The position numbers and the translations under genes are program-made. A DNA stretch of 64,000 nucleotides from Terrihalobacillus insolitus (GTDB taxonomy: Bacteria > Bacillota > Bacilli > Bacillales > Amphibacillaceae). Below, in pieces: positions 1 to 9,099 of this stretch; positions within the stretch are counted from its first letter, which is position 1; every line of letters starts with the position of its first letter. The stretch lies in the NCBI RefSeq assembly GCF_028416575.1, contig NZ_JAMQKB010000001.1, forward strand, positions 577,649 to 641,648, written 5' to 3'. The notes beneath the pieces were generated by a model. The model was not told the DNA's origin. It searched no databases and saw only the letters and a list, made by a program, of their open reading frames with translations.

Positions 1-672
1 CACGTCGATTGGTTTCCCAAGTTCCTCGCCTAACTGACGTTTTTTAATAGTGGATATCGTTTTTTCGGGGTCCGGGGATTTTGATATATAATTTTCCACG
101 AAGGGAGTGTAAATCGTACCTGGCATTAAAGCATTTATGCGTAAATTATATTTAGCATAATCAACTTGCATAGATTTTGTTAATGACAAAACTGCACCTT
201 TTGTTGCTGCATATGAAGCACGATTAGCTAATCCTATTTCAGCTATACAAGAAGACATATTAATAATTGCTCCCGATCGTCGTTCCATCATATGGGGGAT
301 CACGTATTTTGAAACGAGGAATACCCCATATACATTTACTTTAAATACTTGTTCCCATGTCTCCGGTTCTATTTCGTGAAGCTGACCAACTCCACTAATT
401 CCAGCGTTATTGAAAAGAACATCAATTCTTCCAAACTTTTTAATAACTTCGTCAACTAAGTACTGAACATCTTTCGTTTTCGTAACATTACCCTGGATAA
501 AAAGTGCTTTACCATTGTTGGAGTGAATCTCGTCTATTGTTTGTTGACCAGACTCTTCATTTAAATCATTGACAACAATAGTGGCTCCTTCTTTTGCGAA
601 TAATATGGCTGTTTCTTTTCCAATTCCAGATCCTGCACCAGTAATAATTATAACTTTATCTTTTAATCTCAT
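1..672 (-). CDS. SDR-family NAD(P)-dependent oxidoreductase (partial, C-terminus outside window)
   Basis: A classical short-chain dehydrogenase/reductase, read on the minus strand from ATG at 672 and open to the window edge (224 codons seen). Visible SDR hallmarks are the nucleotide-binding TGAGSGIGK motif near residue 11, NNAG near residue 90, and the catalytic SYAATKGA (Tyr and Lys) near residue 155. A good ribosome binding site (AAAGGAGATAACG) precedes the ATG, 15 bases after the dctM stop codon, so it is probably cotranscribed with the TRAP transporter genes. The substrate is likely the hydroxy or sugar acid imported by that transporter; that is inference from context. The C-terminal ~25-30 residues are missing only because the window ends. 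Confidence 0.9.
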   Translation of the reverse strand, partial: MRLKDKVIIITGAGSGIGKETAILFAKEGATIVVNDLNEESGQQTIDEIHSNNGKALFIQGNVTKTKDVQYLVDEVIKKFGRIDVLFNNAGISGVGQLHEIEPETWEQVFKVNVYGVFLVSKYVIPHMMERRSGAIINMSSCIAEIGLANRASYAATKGAVLSLTKSMQVDYAKYNLRINALMPGTIYTPFVENYISKSPDPEKTISTIKKRQLGEELGKPIDV

Positions 673-687
673 TCGTTATCTCCTTTA

Positions 688-1968
688 TTAAAAAGTGTTA
701 GGCATCCACATTGATAAGCTCGGTATAAATGCTATCAACAATGCAACAACAACTAGCAAAATTAGAAATGGTAGACTAGCAACTACAAATTTCTCAACTT
801 TTGTATTGGTTATAGAGCATGTTGTATACATAACCGTCCCAAGTGGAGGCGTTAATGTACCAATACTTATACAAACAATAAAGAAAATCCCGAAATGCAC
901 TGGATCTATTCCATACTGAAGGAGCATTGGCATAAATAAAGGGGTTAATATAATAATGGTTACATTTCCCTCAATAAACATCCCAATAATCAGTAGGAAA
1001 ACGAGAACGACAAGAAAAAACGTCATTGGTGAAGACACATATTCTGTCATAAGCATAGTCATTCTCTGCGGTACCTGTTCCAACGTCAATACCCAAGCAA
1101 AGGCTGTTCCTGCTGCAATAATGACTAATATCGAAGCAGCGGTATGCACCGTCTCAATAAGAGCACTAATGAGCTGTGATAATTTCATTTCCCGATAGAC
1201 AATTAAGCCTAAAAACAACGCATAAAAAACCGCGATAACACCAGCTTCAGTTGCACTAAAAATCCCAAAGCGAATACCTCCAATAATTATAATCGGCAAT
1301 AATAACGCTAGAAATGCATCTTTTGAAGTTAAAAGAAAATCTTTCAGTGTTGTTTTCTCTTGTTTTTCCGTTTCTATATTATGTTTCTTCGCATAAAAAT
1401 GAACGTAAACCATAAAGCTTATACAAAGTATGGCCCCTGGAACAATTCCCGCTAAGAACATACTTCCAATTGATACATTTCCGATAAACCCATATAAAAT
1501 TAACGCAATTCCTGGTGGTATAATTGGTGTAATTAAAGATGTTCCAGCTGTTAAGGCCGTTGAAAAGGCACGACTATAACCTCTTTTTTCCATTTCGGGA
1601 ACTAAAATTTTAGATTGCATCGCTGCATCTGCAATGTTTGAACCAGAAAGTCCACCCATCAGTGTACTAAGAACTACGTTAACTTGGGCTAGTGATCCTG
1701 GAAGACGTTTTGTAATCATCTGTGCAAATCGAAGCATTCTGCTAGTTATTCCTGTATAGTTCATTAAAATACCCGCTGTAATAAAGAAGATTATCGCAAG
1801 AAGAGGAACTGACTCCAGGCCACCAATCATTCGTTGGACCAAAATTTCAGATGAATAGCCATCATTAAATAAAACGTAAACAACTGAACTTATGATTAAA
1901 GCGAAGGCAATTGGAACATTTAGCAAGAATAATCCAAGTAAGATAACTAGTGCGACAGATAAAGCCAT
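688..1968 (-). CDS. dctM: TRAP transporter large permease subunit (DctM family)
   Basis: The 12-segment membrane subunit of a tripartite ATP-independent periplasmic-type transporter. It uses the sodium or proton gradient to move the ligand delivered by the DctP protein. The roughly 426-residue product is hydrophobic throughout, with family-typical patches such as GGLSGSNIADAAMQSKILVPEM near residue 110 (quoted residues only) and a PPLG motif near the C-terminus. An upstream in-frame ATG at 1989 exists, but the GGGGGA site lies before the ATG at 1968 and gives the usual DctM start. The reading frame almost abuts dctQ, which indicates translational coupling. The substrate cannot be told from this subunit. 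Confidence 0.92.
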   Translation of the reverse strand: MALSVALVILLGLFLLNVPIAFALIISSVVYVLFNDGYSSEILVQRMIGGLESVPLLAIIFFITAGILMNYTGITSRMLRFAQMITKRLPGSLAQVNVVLSTLMGGLSGSNIADAAMQSKILVPEMEKRGYSRAFSTALTAGTSLITPIIPPGIALILYGFIGNVSIGSMFLAGIVPGAILCISFMVYVHFYAKKHNIETEKQEKTTLKDFLLTSKDAFLALLLPIIIIGGIRFGIFSATEAGVIAVFYALFLGLIVYREMKLSQLISALIETVHTAASILVIIAAGTAFAWVLTLEQVPQRMTMLMTEYVSSPMTFFLVVLVFLLIIGMFIEGNVTIIILTPLFMPMLLQYGIDPVHFGIFFIVCISIGTLTPPLGTVMYTTCSITNTKVEKFVVASLPFLILLVVVALLIAFIPSLSMWMPNTF

Positions 1969-1969
1969 T

Positions 1970-2452
1970 CTAGGCTTCCCCCACTTCATTTAATTCGGCT
2001 CGTAAAGACAAAATAAATTTCTTCGTAAAATGAATAGCTGTTAATGCGCCACCGATTGGAACGGCTATGTCAATCAATTGATAACTCAGACCAATAATTG
2101 GTGTTAATTTACCCGTTGCCGACAAGGTTAAATTGGAACCCAGATAAATAAAAACGTAAACAAGTACAAAATAAATGGCGGCTGCCCGAATAATTTCTCC
2201 TACAATCCGAAGCGGTCTCGGCAGTTTTTTTACAAAAAAATCCACCCCTATGTGGCCATCACGTTTCATTGTTGAACTTACTCCAATAAATACAAACCAT
2301 ACGAATAACCCAAGTGCGACTTCCATAGTCCATGCAATCGGCGAATTAAATATATACCGTAACAGAACATTTAAGCCCGTTAGTAAAATTACGCCAACAA
2401 GAGTGATTGTCGATAATACATCATCGATAGCGTTAAGTCCATTTTTGATCAC
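1970..2452 (-). CDS. dctQ: TRAP transporter small permease subunit (DctQ family)
   Basis: The small four-helix membrane subunit that bridges DctM and the binding protein. The 160-residue product begins with a GTG codon preceded by AAGGAGAGG. It shows hydrophobic segments near residues 12-32, 44-62, 85-107 and 125-145, and the family motif W-T-M-E-V-A-L in the region IAWTMEVALGLFVWF. Gene order dctP-dctQ-dctM is standard. The C-terminal codons nearly touch the dctM start. Confidence 0.9.
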   Translation of the reverse strand: MIKNGLNAIDDVLSTITLVGVILLTGLNVLLRYIFNSPIAWTMEVALGLFVWFVFIGVSSTMKRDGHIGVDFFVKKLPRPLRIVGEIIRAAAIYFVLVYVFIYLGSNLTLSATGKLTPIIGLSYQLIDIAVPIGGALTAIHFTKKFILSLRAELNEVGEA

Positions 2453-2574
2453 AACGTTCCTCTCCTTTCACGGTAAAACCTTATTTGTTTAATTAGAGTT
2501 TATAGGGCATGCAGCATAATGATATCTATATAGCGACATGCCCCAAAACTTTCAAACAACTAAACAACTAATTA

Positions 2575-3615
2575 CTAACGATCCTTCAACAATTCTTGAA
2601 TTTTATCATATAGTCCTGGTGTCCATTCAGGAAATTCATCATAAACACTTTGTACATTTTCCTTAAATGGTGCTGTATCAACTTCGTGTACTTTCACACC
2701 TGCCGCTTTAAACTCTTCTAATACTCCTGCAGTCTCTTCTTCTAATACTCCACGTGCATATTCAGCAGCCTCATTACCCGTTTCTGTTAAAATTTGTACT
2801 AATTCTTCGGGGATCGTATTGATAAAATCAGTCCCTGTAATCCAAGAAGTAATAAACTTTTGGTGACCTGTTAAAGAAAGGTGTTTAGAAACCTCATACG
2901 CTTTAACCCCTTGCAGAACTGGAAGTGGGTTTTCAGCTCCATTCACAAGGCCTTGTTGAAGTGCAGTATATAACTCTCCTAATGGATACGGAGTCGCAGC
3001 CGCCCCCATAGCATCGAATGTTTTGATTGACATTTGATTGTCTGGAACGCGAATCTTCATTCCTTTTAGATCTTCTGGTGACGTCACCTTCTCATTTGTC
3101 AAAAGTTGACGTTCCCCGTAAACCGTCGTAGCATTAATGATTTCGATATTCTCTTTACGTAAATCTTCTCTAATTCCATCAAACCAGTCAGTTTCTGTTA
3201 AATACAGCAATTCGTCAAAGTTGTCAACTAGATAAGGCGCAGTTAAAATACCTACATCTGGAACGTAATCCATTAAGAAATCATATCCAGCCATAACAAT
3301 AACGTTGTTACCCATTACCGCCTGTTCAACAACATCTTTCTCCGCACCCAATTGTGAACTTGGGTAAAGTTTTAATTCTAGTCGACCATCACTCTTCTCT
3401 TCAGCAAGCTCTTTCCATTTTGAAGCTAGTTTACCAATTGGCTCGTCAGGTTGATTTCCAAATGCAATGTTAATTGAATATGTTTTGTCTTTATCTGATG
3501 AACCTTCCTCACCTGATTCCGAATTGCTTGTACCTGTTTCTGAAGAACATGCAACAGTGATGACTAGTAACAGAATTGCAAAAAAGCTAAGTTTCACCTT
3601 TAAAAATTTTCTCAT
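2575..3615 (-). CDS. dctP: TRAP transporter substrate-binding lipoprotein (DctP family)
   Basis: The extracytoplasmic solute receptor of the TRAP system. A lipoprotein signal peptide ends in a lipobox near residue 23 (ITVACSS), as expected for a Gram-positive binding protein tethered to the membrane. The DctP fold is supported by LKGMKIRVPDN around residue 180, where the conserved Arg normally binds the ligand carboxylate, and by ALQQGLVNGAENP around residue 218. Two ATGs are close together; AGGGGAG is spaced better for the inner one (3615). It sits 122 bases upstream of dctQ. The conserved Arg supports an organic or sugar acid ligand, which remains inference. Confidence 0.92.
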   Translation of the reverse strand: MRKFLKVKLSFFAILLLVITVACSSETGTSNSESGEEGSSDKDKTYSINIAFGNQPDEPIGKLASKWKELAEEKSDGRLELKLYPSSQLGAEKDVVEQAVMGNNVIVMAGYDFLMDYVPDVGILTAPYLVDNFDELLYLTETDWFDGIREDLRKENIEIINATTVYGERQLLTNEKVTSPEDLKGMKIRVPDNQMSIKTFDAMGAAATPYPLGELYTALQQGLVNGAENPLPVLQGVKAYEVSKHLSLTGHQKFITSWITGTDFINTIPEELVQILTETGNEAAEYARGVLEEETAGVLEEFKAAGVKVHEVDTAPFKENVQSVYDEFPEWTPGLYDKIQELLKDR

Positions 3616-3900
3616 TTTCATCTCCCCTTGATTTTATTAATTTTACTAATTGGTAGATTCTGAATTATTATTGTATAGCTATCTACCCAGATAATATTTA
3701 GGCTTCAAATATTATTACCTTCCCAATAAACCCCTGATAAATTGTGTTTAAACTAAAGTGATGAATTCAAGATGCAAACGGCTACGTGTAATATTCTTCA
3801 TAGTCTTATAAAATCACCTCCTAAATGTTCTAGTAAACATGAAATGTATGTAGGAGTCCAAGATGGTTATTTCCAATTTTTGTGACCAGTAAATCCCCCA

Positions 3901-4656
3901 TCAATCGTGATCAATAATAGAAAGCCTTTTGGCTAAGGCAATTATTTCATCTTTACAAAGTTCACTTTTCTTCTCCCAATTATCAATCGTCATTGTAAAA
4001 CTTACCGCAGCGATAATTTCATTTCTTTCATTCCACACTGGTGCCGAAATACATGTAAACCCTTTAACGGCCTCTTGAGTTTCAATAATATATCCTTTTT
4101 TTTTAAATTCATTTATTTGATCCATTAAATCATCTAAGTTATCGACGGTCTTATCCGTTAATTTTTTGAAACCACTCTCTTTATACATTTCGGATATCTT
4201 GTTTTTTGAAAAAGAAGACAGCATTGTTTTTCCCATTGCAGTGGCATGTGCCGGAAACCTCATTCCAGGTCCTGATGCAATTCTTACTACCGACTGACCT
4301 TCTTTTTTTGCTATATATATAATTTCATTCCCTTCTAGAATGGAAAGTTGAATCGTTTCCTCAATTATTCTCACTGTCTTATCTGCTTCTCGATTAAAAA
4401 GTCTTGTTAAGTCAAACTGTTGAATATATTGAGCACTTAAAAATCCTAATTTAGGTCCTAATGAGTATGTTTGATCGGCTTCTTTATAAACCCAACCTAA
4501 TTCCTCAAGCGTATTTAATATCGTAAAGAGTGAACTTTTATTGATATTGCTCCTTTTTGAGATTTCCATTAATTTTAACTTCCTTGGCTCTTTCGCAATT
4601 ATTGTCATGATATTGTTTGCTTTTTCAATCGCAGGAACCCAGTATTTTTTTTCCAT
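3901..4656 (-). CDS. IclR-family transcriptional regulator
   Basis: A 251-residue IclR regulator: an N-terminal winged helix-turn-helix (about residues 8-65, with LMEISKRSNINKSSLFTIL as the recognition region) and a C-terminal IclR effector domain (residues 75-250). The domain carries the typical RFPAHATAMGKTMLS motif near residue 130. It lies upstream of and in the same orientation as the TRAP operon. IclR proteins next to TRAP transporter and dehydrogenase genes usually control uptake of sugar acids or aromatic acids in response to that ligand. Ribosome binding site GAGGGA is 4 bases before the ATG. Confidence 0.9.
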   Translation of the reverse strand: MEKKYWVPAIEKANNIMTIIAKEPRKLKLMEISKRSNINKSSLFTILNTLEELGWVYKEADQTYSLGPKLGFLSAQYIQQFDLTRLFNREADKTVRIIEETIQLSILEGNEIIYIAKKEGQSVVRIASGPGMRFPAHATAMGKTMLSSFSKNKISEMYKESGFKKLTDKTVDNLDDLMDQINEFKKKGYIIETQEAVKGFTCISAPVWNERNEIIAAVSFTMTIDNWEKKSELCKDEIIALAKRLSIIDHD

Positions 4657-5224
4657 GCAATCCCTCTTTAGTTTTATATAGTAAACCTAGTTTTGAAAAC
4701 GTTGTCATGGATTAATTTAACATGAATATTCGAAATAATCAATAGTTTTTTGAAAAGTAAATAAATTAATATACCTTTGGAGAGAACTACTTTTAAAAAA
4801 AAATACAGTAGACGGGTGGTAACTTGAGTTTCAACTGGAAGACTTTCGTGTTCGGTCATTAACGAACCTGAAAAGAATGTTTTTACTCTTATCGATCATG
4901 ATCACCTTTATGACCCTAAAAGTTGAGATGCATAATGGATTTTTCCATGTCGTTATTGAACGAGAAAAGGGAATTAAAGCGAAAGATCAGATCAAAATGT
5001 TCCTATATCGTTTTTCAACGTGAATGAAAGCCATACCAGAAAAGATACTTGTGGTATTCAACATTTCAAATACATAGAGAAACCAAAAAATCCCCAACAG
5101 CTTGTATTTGCACATTTATTGAAGAAATTGAATAGCCTGAGGTATGTTTTTTTCAGGCTGGGAAAAATCAGACAAATTGAGCGAAATGAAAAAAATTTAC
5201 TTAAACCACATAGATAATAAATAA
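4657..5224. other. gene-free stretch
   Basis: No credible gene is seen. Short open frames on both strands lack ribosome binding sites and family features. It separates the IclR gene from the IS200 remnant and is probably decayed sequence. Confidence 0.5.
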
Positions 5225-5228
5225 CTAT

Positions 5229-5777
5229 CCGCCCGTAGAACGGGCGGTTTTAGTTTCGCCCTATAAGGGCACTTTACCAACGAGGCCCCTAAAGGGGCTC
5301 CGTCAACCGTTTATCTTCCTATTTATTTTTAAATGGATCTACGTATTCACGCTTACTCATATTATCCTGTAGTCTGCCCTCAGATTCTTGCTCACGAATG
5401 TACTTTGCAACGTTTTTTTGGTTTAGCCCAACAGTATGATACTGACATTTTGGGTGGAATCTTTATTAGCATGTGAATATGATTTGGCATAGCATGTGCT
5501 TCCACAATTTCTACATCTTTCATCTCACATAATTGCCTTAAGATCACCCCGATGTCTTTTCTTAACTTGCCATAGACTACTTTCCTTCTATACTTTGGAT
5601 AAAGACCATGTAATACTTACCATTTCATCGGGTGTGTGATAAACTATTGTCACTCGACATGAGTAGATCTCCTCTCGTTATTTGATGATGGTTTGACGGC
5701 CTTCTCTATTATAACGATGGGAGATTTTCACTGTCACAACTCTACAAGTTTTATTTTCACACAGGCATAGCCTGTGG
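5229..5777 (-). mobile_element. IS200/IS605-family element remnant
   Basis: Contains a broken tnpA (separate entry) flanked by the subterminal hairpins expected of this family: CCGCCCGTAGAACGGGCGG at about 5230-5248 on one side and ACAGGCATAGCCTGT at 5761-5775 on the other. No complete accessory gene is visible. Confidence 0.65.
5319..5660 (-). pseudogene. tnpA: IS200-type transposase TnpA, frameshifted
   Basis: Read on the minus strand, successive frames give SLSHTRWNGKYYMVF, then KYRRKVVYGKLRKDIG, then VEIVEAHAMPNHIHMLIKI with the HUH motif (HIH), and finally YIREQ-like and REYVDPFK ends. These are the blocks of IS200 Y1 transposases in the right order, but in different frames with at least two frame changes and an in-frame stop near the N-terminus. 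The catalytic Tyr region is disrupted. It cannot make an active transposase. Confidence 0.75.
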
Positions 5778-5843
5778 TTTAAAAATCATTAATAAAAACC
5801 CTAAAACTACTAGAAAATCGGTAATCTTAAAAAAAAATATAAA

Positions 5844-5872
5844 TTGACATCTGATTCATCTTTGTTTAAAGT
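5844..5872 (+). promoter_or_regulatory. promoter of the S-box leader
   Basis: TTGACA at 5844-5849 is followed at 17 bases by TAAAGT at 5867-5872. It lies 24 bases before the riboswitch P1 stem, a sigma-A-type promoter in the expected place. Confidence 0.55.
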
Positions 5873-5895
5873 GTGAGTTAATTACATATCGTTAG

Positions 5896-6010
5896 TCCTT
5901 ATCAAGAGTTAGGGGAGGAAATTGGTCCGACGATCCTACAGCAACCTGCTATTCCATGAAGGAATAACAAGGTGCCCATTCCAACAGGCAAGTTGCCTGA
6001 AAGATAAGGA
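5896..6010 (+). promoter_or_regulatory. SAM-I (S-box) riboswitch
   Basis: The leader carries the conserved S-box blocks in order: P1 strand TCCTTATC with AAGAG, then GGAGGAAATTGGTCCGACGA, CAGCAACC, AAGGTGCC, a CCAACAGG block, and GCCTGAAAGATAAGGA closing P1 (5896-5903 with 6003-6010). AAGGAAGA at 6006-6013 is exactly complementary to TCTTCCTT at 6029-6036, so an antiterminator can form in competition with P1 and the terminator. SAM binding should stop transcription before the symporter gene, which is therefore expressed when methionine or SAM is low. Confidence 0.93.
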
Positions 6011-6025
6011 AGAAGCAGAAATTAA

Positions 6026-6054
6026 GCCTCTTCCTTGTGAAGAGGTTTTTTTAT
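6026..6054 (+). terminator. riboswitch-controlled intrinsic terminator
   Basis: Stem CCTCTT/AAGAGG (6027-6032 with 6040-6045) followed by a run of T. It shares bases with the predicted antiterminator. Confidence 0.85.
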
Positions 6055-6107
6055 TTTGTCTTATGAGGATTAACGTGTAATAGAACTAAAACAAAGGAGA
6101 TTGTCGA

Positions 6108-7715
6108 ATGACAACAGTAGGTTACTGGTTTATCGGAATTGCATTGTTGTATACCGCATTCTTAATTGGTTTTGGCCATTTGGCAAAGAAGCGGGCCTCT
6201 GATGGCAATGGTTATTTTGTAGGAGGTAGAAACTTTAACAAATGGTTTGTAGCAGTATGTATTACTGGACTATTCTCTGGTTCTTCCTACATTTCCATTA
6301 TTGAGTTAAGTTATCTTAGTGGTGTTTCAGCAGTGTGGTATGGCGTTGCAGAAACGCTTCAAGTACTAATCATCGCATTCATCATGATAGCCCCCTTCAG
6401 AAAAAAAGCGCTGGTTACCATCTCTGGATTAATTGGAGATCATTTTGGAGATAAGGTTCGTGGATTAGCGGGAGCCATCACTGCTTTCACCTTCCCAATG
6501 TGGTCGGTAGCTACAGCATTGGCCTTCGCTTCAGCATTAACTGTATTTACAGGAATTCCTCTTCTAGGTTCAGTCACCCTGACAGCAACCTTACTATTGA
6601 TTTATTTACAATTTGGGGGAATGTGGTCCATTGGATTTACTCAATTAAGTAATGTGATAGTTTTTTTCATCATGTTGGCAATTGGTACATATGCTTTTTT
6701 CATTAATCCGGGAATTGATGGTTTAAAAGAACTTTTTGCAACAAAACCAAAATATGCGGACCTTACAGCAGTTGGATCACAAACAATTATTGCATGGTTT
6801 GGGACATTTATCTTAAATGTTGTCCTAGCACAGGCAGCTTTTCAAATGGCATTGTCATGTAAAACAGAAAAAGAAGGTCGGCAAGGGTTACTAATCGCAG
6901 CAATTTTAGGTGTACCATTAATTATCGGGGCGATTATTTTTGGTCTTGCAGCAGCCTATGTAGTACCCGATCAACGTGGATTAACTGCCATTCCACTTTA
7001 TTTAATGGAAACATTACCCGCACCGCTTGTTGCTGTATTTTTCTTAGGGTTTTGGGCAGCAGCACTAAGCTGGGGAGCCCCTTGTCAATTTTCTGGAGCA
7101 ACTAGTCTTGGTCGAGATGTTGGTAAAGCTGTCAATCCAAAAGCAACAGAAAAACAGCTCGTCAAATACACAAAATGGTCTTTAGTATTATTAACTGCAT
7201 TAATGATTGGATTTGCTATTTTACGCTCAGAACAATCTGCTTGGTGGAATATCTTAGCGTGGACCACTCGTAACTCAGCAACATTTGCACCGGTTATTGC
7301 CGCTCTATTTTGGCCAATTGTAACAAAACGAGCAGCACTTATTGCATTGTTTACCGGTTCTGCTTCTGGACTACTTTGGTATCACTTAGGAGGATGGGAG
7401 GTAAATCAATTTTTCCTAAATACACATCCCGTTTGGACAGGGATGATTGTCAACATTACAACGATTGTCGTAGTTACATTGATTGATTCTTACGGAAAAT
7501 GGAAGTGGGCAGGTTCGGTGAAAGACTTCGGTTTTGTTAGTTTTATAGTCTCTATTCTATTATCTTTTATACTTGTCCTTAATTTAGAAACACTTTATCA
7601 AAAAGGTTTAGTTGGCTTAGTTGTATTCTTTGCTTTATCAGCATTGTTCATTTCGATTATTCGTTTTGTTCGAAAAAAAGACAGTATTCCCCCTGCAATT
7701 AAAAAAACGATGTAA
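6108..7715 (+). CDS. sodium:solute symporter (SSS family) under S-box control
   Basis: A 535-residue polytopic membrane protein with about 13 hydrophobic segments and SSS-family features: YFVGGRNFNKWFVAV near residue 35 and a sodium-site region around GLFSGSSYISI near residue 54. The start has a strong AAAGGAGA site. It is the first gene after a SAM-I riboswitch, so its substrate is probably methionine, a methionine precursor or another sulfur compound. That is inference: SSS proteins carry many solutes and the sequence alone does not name one. It is followed 15 bases later by an OsmC-family gene, probably in the same transcript. Confidence 0.88.
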   Translation: MTTVGYWFIGIALLYTAFLIGFGHLAKKRASDGNGYFVGGRNFNKWFVAVCITGLFSGSSYISIIELSYLSGVSAVWYGVAETLQVLIIAFIMIAPFRKKALVTISGLIGDHFGDKVRGLAGAITAFTFPMWSVATALAFASALTVFTGIPLLGSVTLTATLLLIYLQFGGMWSIGFTQLSNVIVFFIMLAIGTYAFFINPGIDGLKELFATKPKYADLTAVGSQTIIAWFGTFILNVVLAQAAFQMALSCKTEKEGRQGLLIAAILGVPLIIGAIIFGLAAAYVVPDQRGLTAIPLYLMETLPAPLVAVFFLGFWAAALSWGAPCQFSGATSLGRDVGKAVNPKATEKQLVKYTKWSLVLLTALMIGFAILRSEQSAWWNILAWTTRNSATFAPVIAALFWPIVTKRAALIALFTGSASGLLWYHLGGWEVNQFFLNTHPVWTGMIVNITTIVVVTLIDSYGKWKWAGSVKDFGFVSFIVSILLSFILVLNLETLYQKGLVGLVVFFALSALFISIIRFVRKKDSIPPAIKKTM

Positions 7716-7730
7716 AGGAGCTATGAAAAT

Positions 7731-8195
7731 ATGTCCGATATCACAACAAATCCATATATAAGAAAAATAGATGTTACATCTTCTTGGAAAGGGAATTTCC
7801 AAACAGAGCATAAGGTTCGTGAATTTTCCTTTAAAGTAGATGAACCTGAAAAAATTGGTGGTGATAACCTTGCACCAACACCATTAGAATATGTTCTCGG
7901 TTCATTGAATGGTTGCCTACTAGTAGTCATTAAATTAGTGGCTGAAGAGACTGGCTTCCATTTCCAAGATATTGATATTGCTAGCAAAGGGTGGGTCGAT
8001 AAACGAGGACTAAAAGGAGAGCCAGTTTCTCCGTATTATCAGCGAGTGGATAATACAATTATGATCCTATCAGATGAATCAGAAGACAGATTTAATCAAC
8101 TAAAAGAATTAGTCCTAAAACGCTGTCCTTTGTATAACTTGATTAAAGATGCAAACGTTGAAATTGTTTTAAATTGGAGGTTAAGTAAATTTTGA
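7731..8195 (+). CDS. OsmC-family protein
   Basis: A 154-residue OsmC/Ohr-fold protein with the two reactive cysteines of the family: Cys62 in LNGCLLVVIK and Cys132 in LKRCPLYNLI. Family members reduce organic hydroperoxides or other electrophiles by thiol chemistry in the cytoplasm. It begins 15 bases after the symporter stop codon (AAAGGAGC site), so it falls under the same S-box switch. A role in handling a sulfur compound or sulfur stress is suggested by context only. Confidence 0.88.
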   Translation: MSDITTNPYIRKIDVTSSWKGNFQTEHKVREFSFKVDEPEKIGGDNLAPTPLEYVLGSLNGCLLVVIKLVAEETGFHFQDIDIASKGWVDKRGLKGEPVSPYYQRVDNTIMILSDESEDRFNQLKELVLKRCPLYNLIKDANVEIVLNWRLSKF

Positions 8196-8219
8196 TATTG
8201 AATTAACAAGAAAAAGGAA

Positions 8220-8386
8220 ACTGGGTTACAGTTCATTCCACTGTTCCACTTATATTTTGGTAGTTATGGTATTCGCACGTTCAGACGCAAAGATTTGCCC
8301 CTGGACATTCAGTCTACCCAACCTTATGTTGGGAGCTTATGATACATGCAATTCCACTTTGTATGTGATAAAATTGATTCATCCAT
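8220..8386 (-). pseudogene. second IS200 TnpA fragment
   Basis: On the minus strand from 8386 the translation MDESILSHTKWNCMYH matches the N-terminus of IS200-type TnpA. Homology then fades within about 50 residues and the frame is not maintained. It is a short 5' remnant adjoining the macro-domain fragment. Confidence 0.5.
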
Positions 8387-8495
8387 ATTGGGATGTCCTC
8401 CTCAGCCTGACATTAGCTTACGAAACCTTTGTCGTTATTGCAGAGGAGGATTTTTTCATCAAACGTAATTGCACTTCAGTTTCTGCTACTGATTG

Positions 8496-8797
8496 AATAT
8501 CCAACTGCCCAATTAATTTAACAAGCTCATCTAGTCCTTTTCCACATATTCAATCTTAGACTTGGTTCTCCATTTGTTTTTCGTTGGAATGTTAATGATG
8601 ATTTTAGCACCTTCTCTAAAATAGTGTAACTTCCCAATTTGTAGTTTCACAGTTTTACATGCTTGACGTAATCTTTGTTATTGTTAGGGAACTGCAGTTA
8701 AAACTGATACGCTATTCCTTTCCCCATATAACCTTCACAATTAACCGTATTTATTAAGGCTTCTGCAGACGATTTCAATAAGTCACCTGTAGTATAA
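8496..8797 (-). pseudogene. macro-domain (DarG-like) fragment
   Basis: Minus-strand frames give GDLLKSSAEALINTVNCEGY, MGKGIAYQF, then LQFPNNNKDYVK, KLQIGKLHYFREGAK and IINIPTKNKWRTKSKIEYVE. This is the conserved N-terminal macro domain of the DarG antitoxin type (ADP-ribosyl-DNA hydrolase). Several frame changes and stops separate the blocks, so it is dead. The remainder of DarG and a recognisable DarT partner are absent. Confidence 0.65.
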
Positions 8798-8802
8798 AAT
8801 TA

Positions 8803-8985
8803 TCACGTTTTTACCTCACTTTCTTCAGCAGATTTTTCCGAAAGCCAACGACCAATATCTACAAACGGCGGCATAGAGTTAATTCCATATGATTGCAGTT
8901 TTTTCTTAACAACTGTCCTCGTTTCTTCACTTTTCACATCTTTGAAAAGACTGGTAGGATCTCCCGAGTTGCTGCGATATATCAA
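8803..8985 (-). pseudogene. unidentified C-terminal fragment upstream of the macro fragment
   Basis: A 60-codon open frame ending in VDIGRWLSEKSAEES, with related peptide sequence continuing in another frame upstream to about 9060 (VSFWRDTRN, GVGDHGTLDID). It is immediately upstream of and co-oriented with the macro-domain fragment, where a partner toxin would be expected. I do not recognise it as DarT and it has no start region. Confidence 0.3.
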
Positions 8986-9099
8986 TGTCTAACGTGCCAT
9001 GGTCACCGACTCCAGAGATGTTTCTAGTATCTCGCCAAAATGATACAGAAATATTGCTTTCTGCAACGTCAAAAATATCAGCCCTCTCATCTGGATTTT

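Noticed and set aside
5020..5217. 65-codon open frame on the plus strand
   Set aside because: No ribosome binding site and no family similarity; it lies in decayed sequence before the IS200 remnant.
8257..8496. 79-codon plus-strand open frame
   Set aside because: It is the complement of IS200 and macro-domain remnants, which explain the sequence better.
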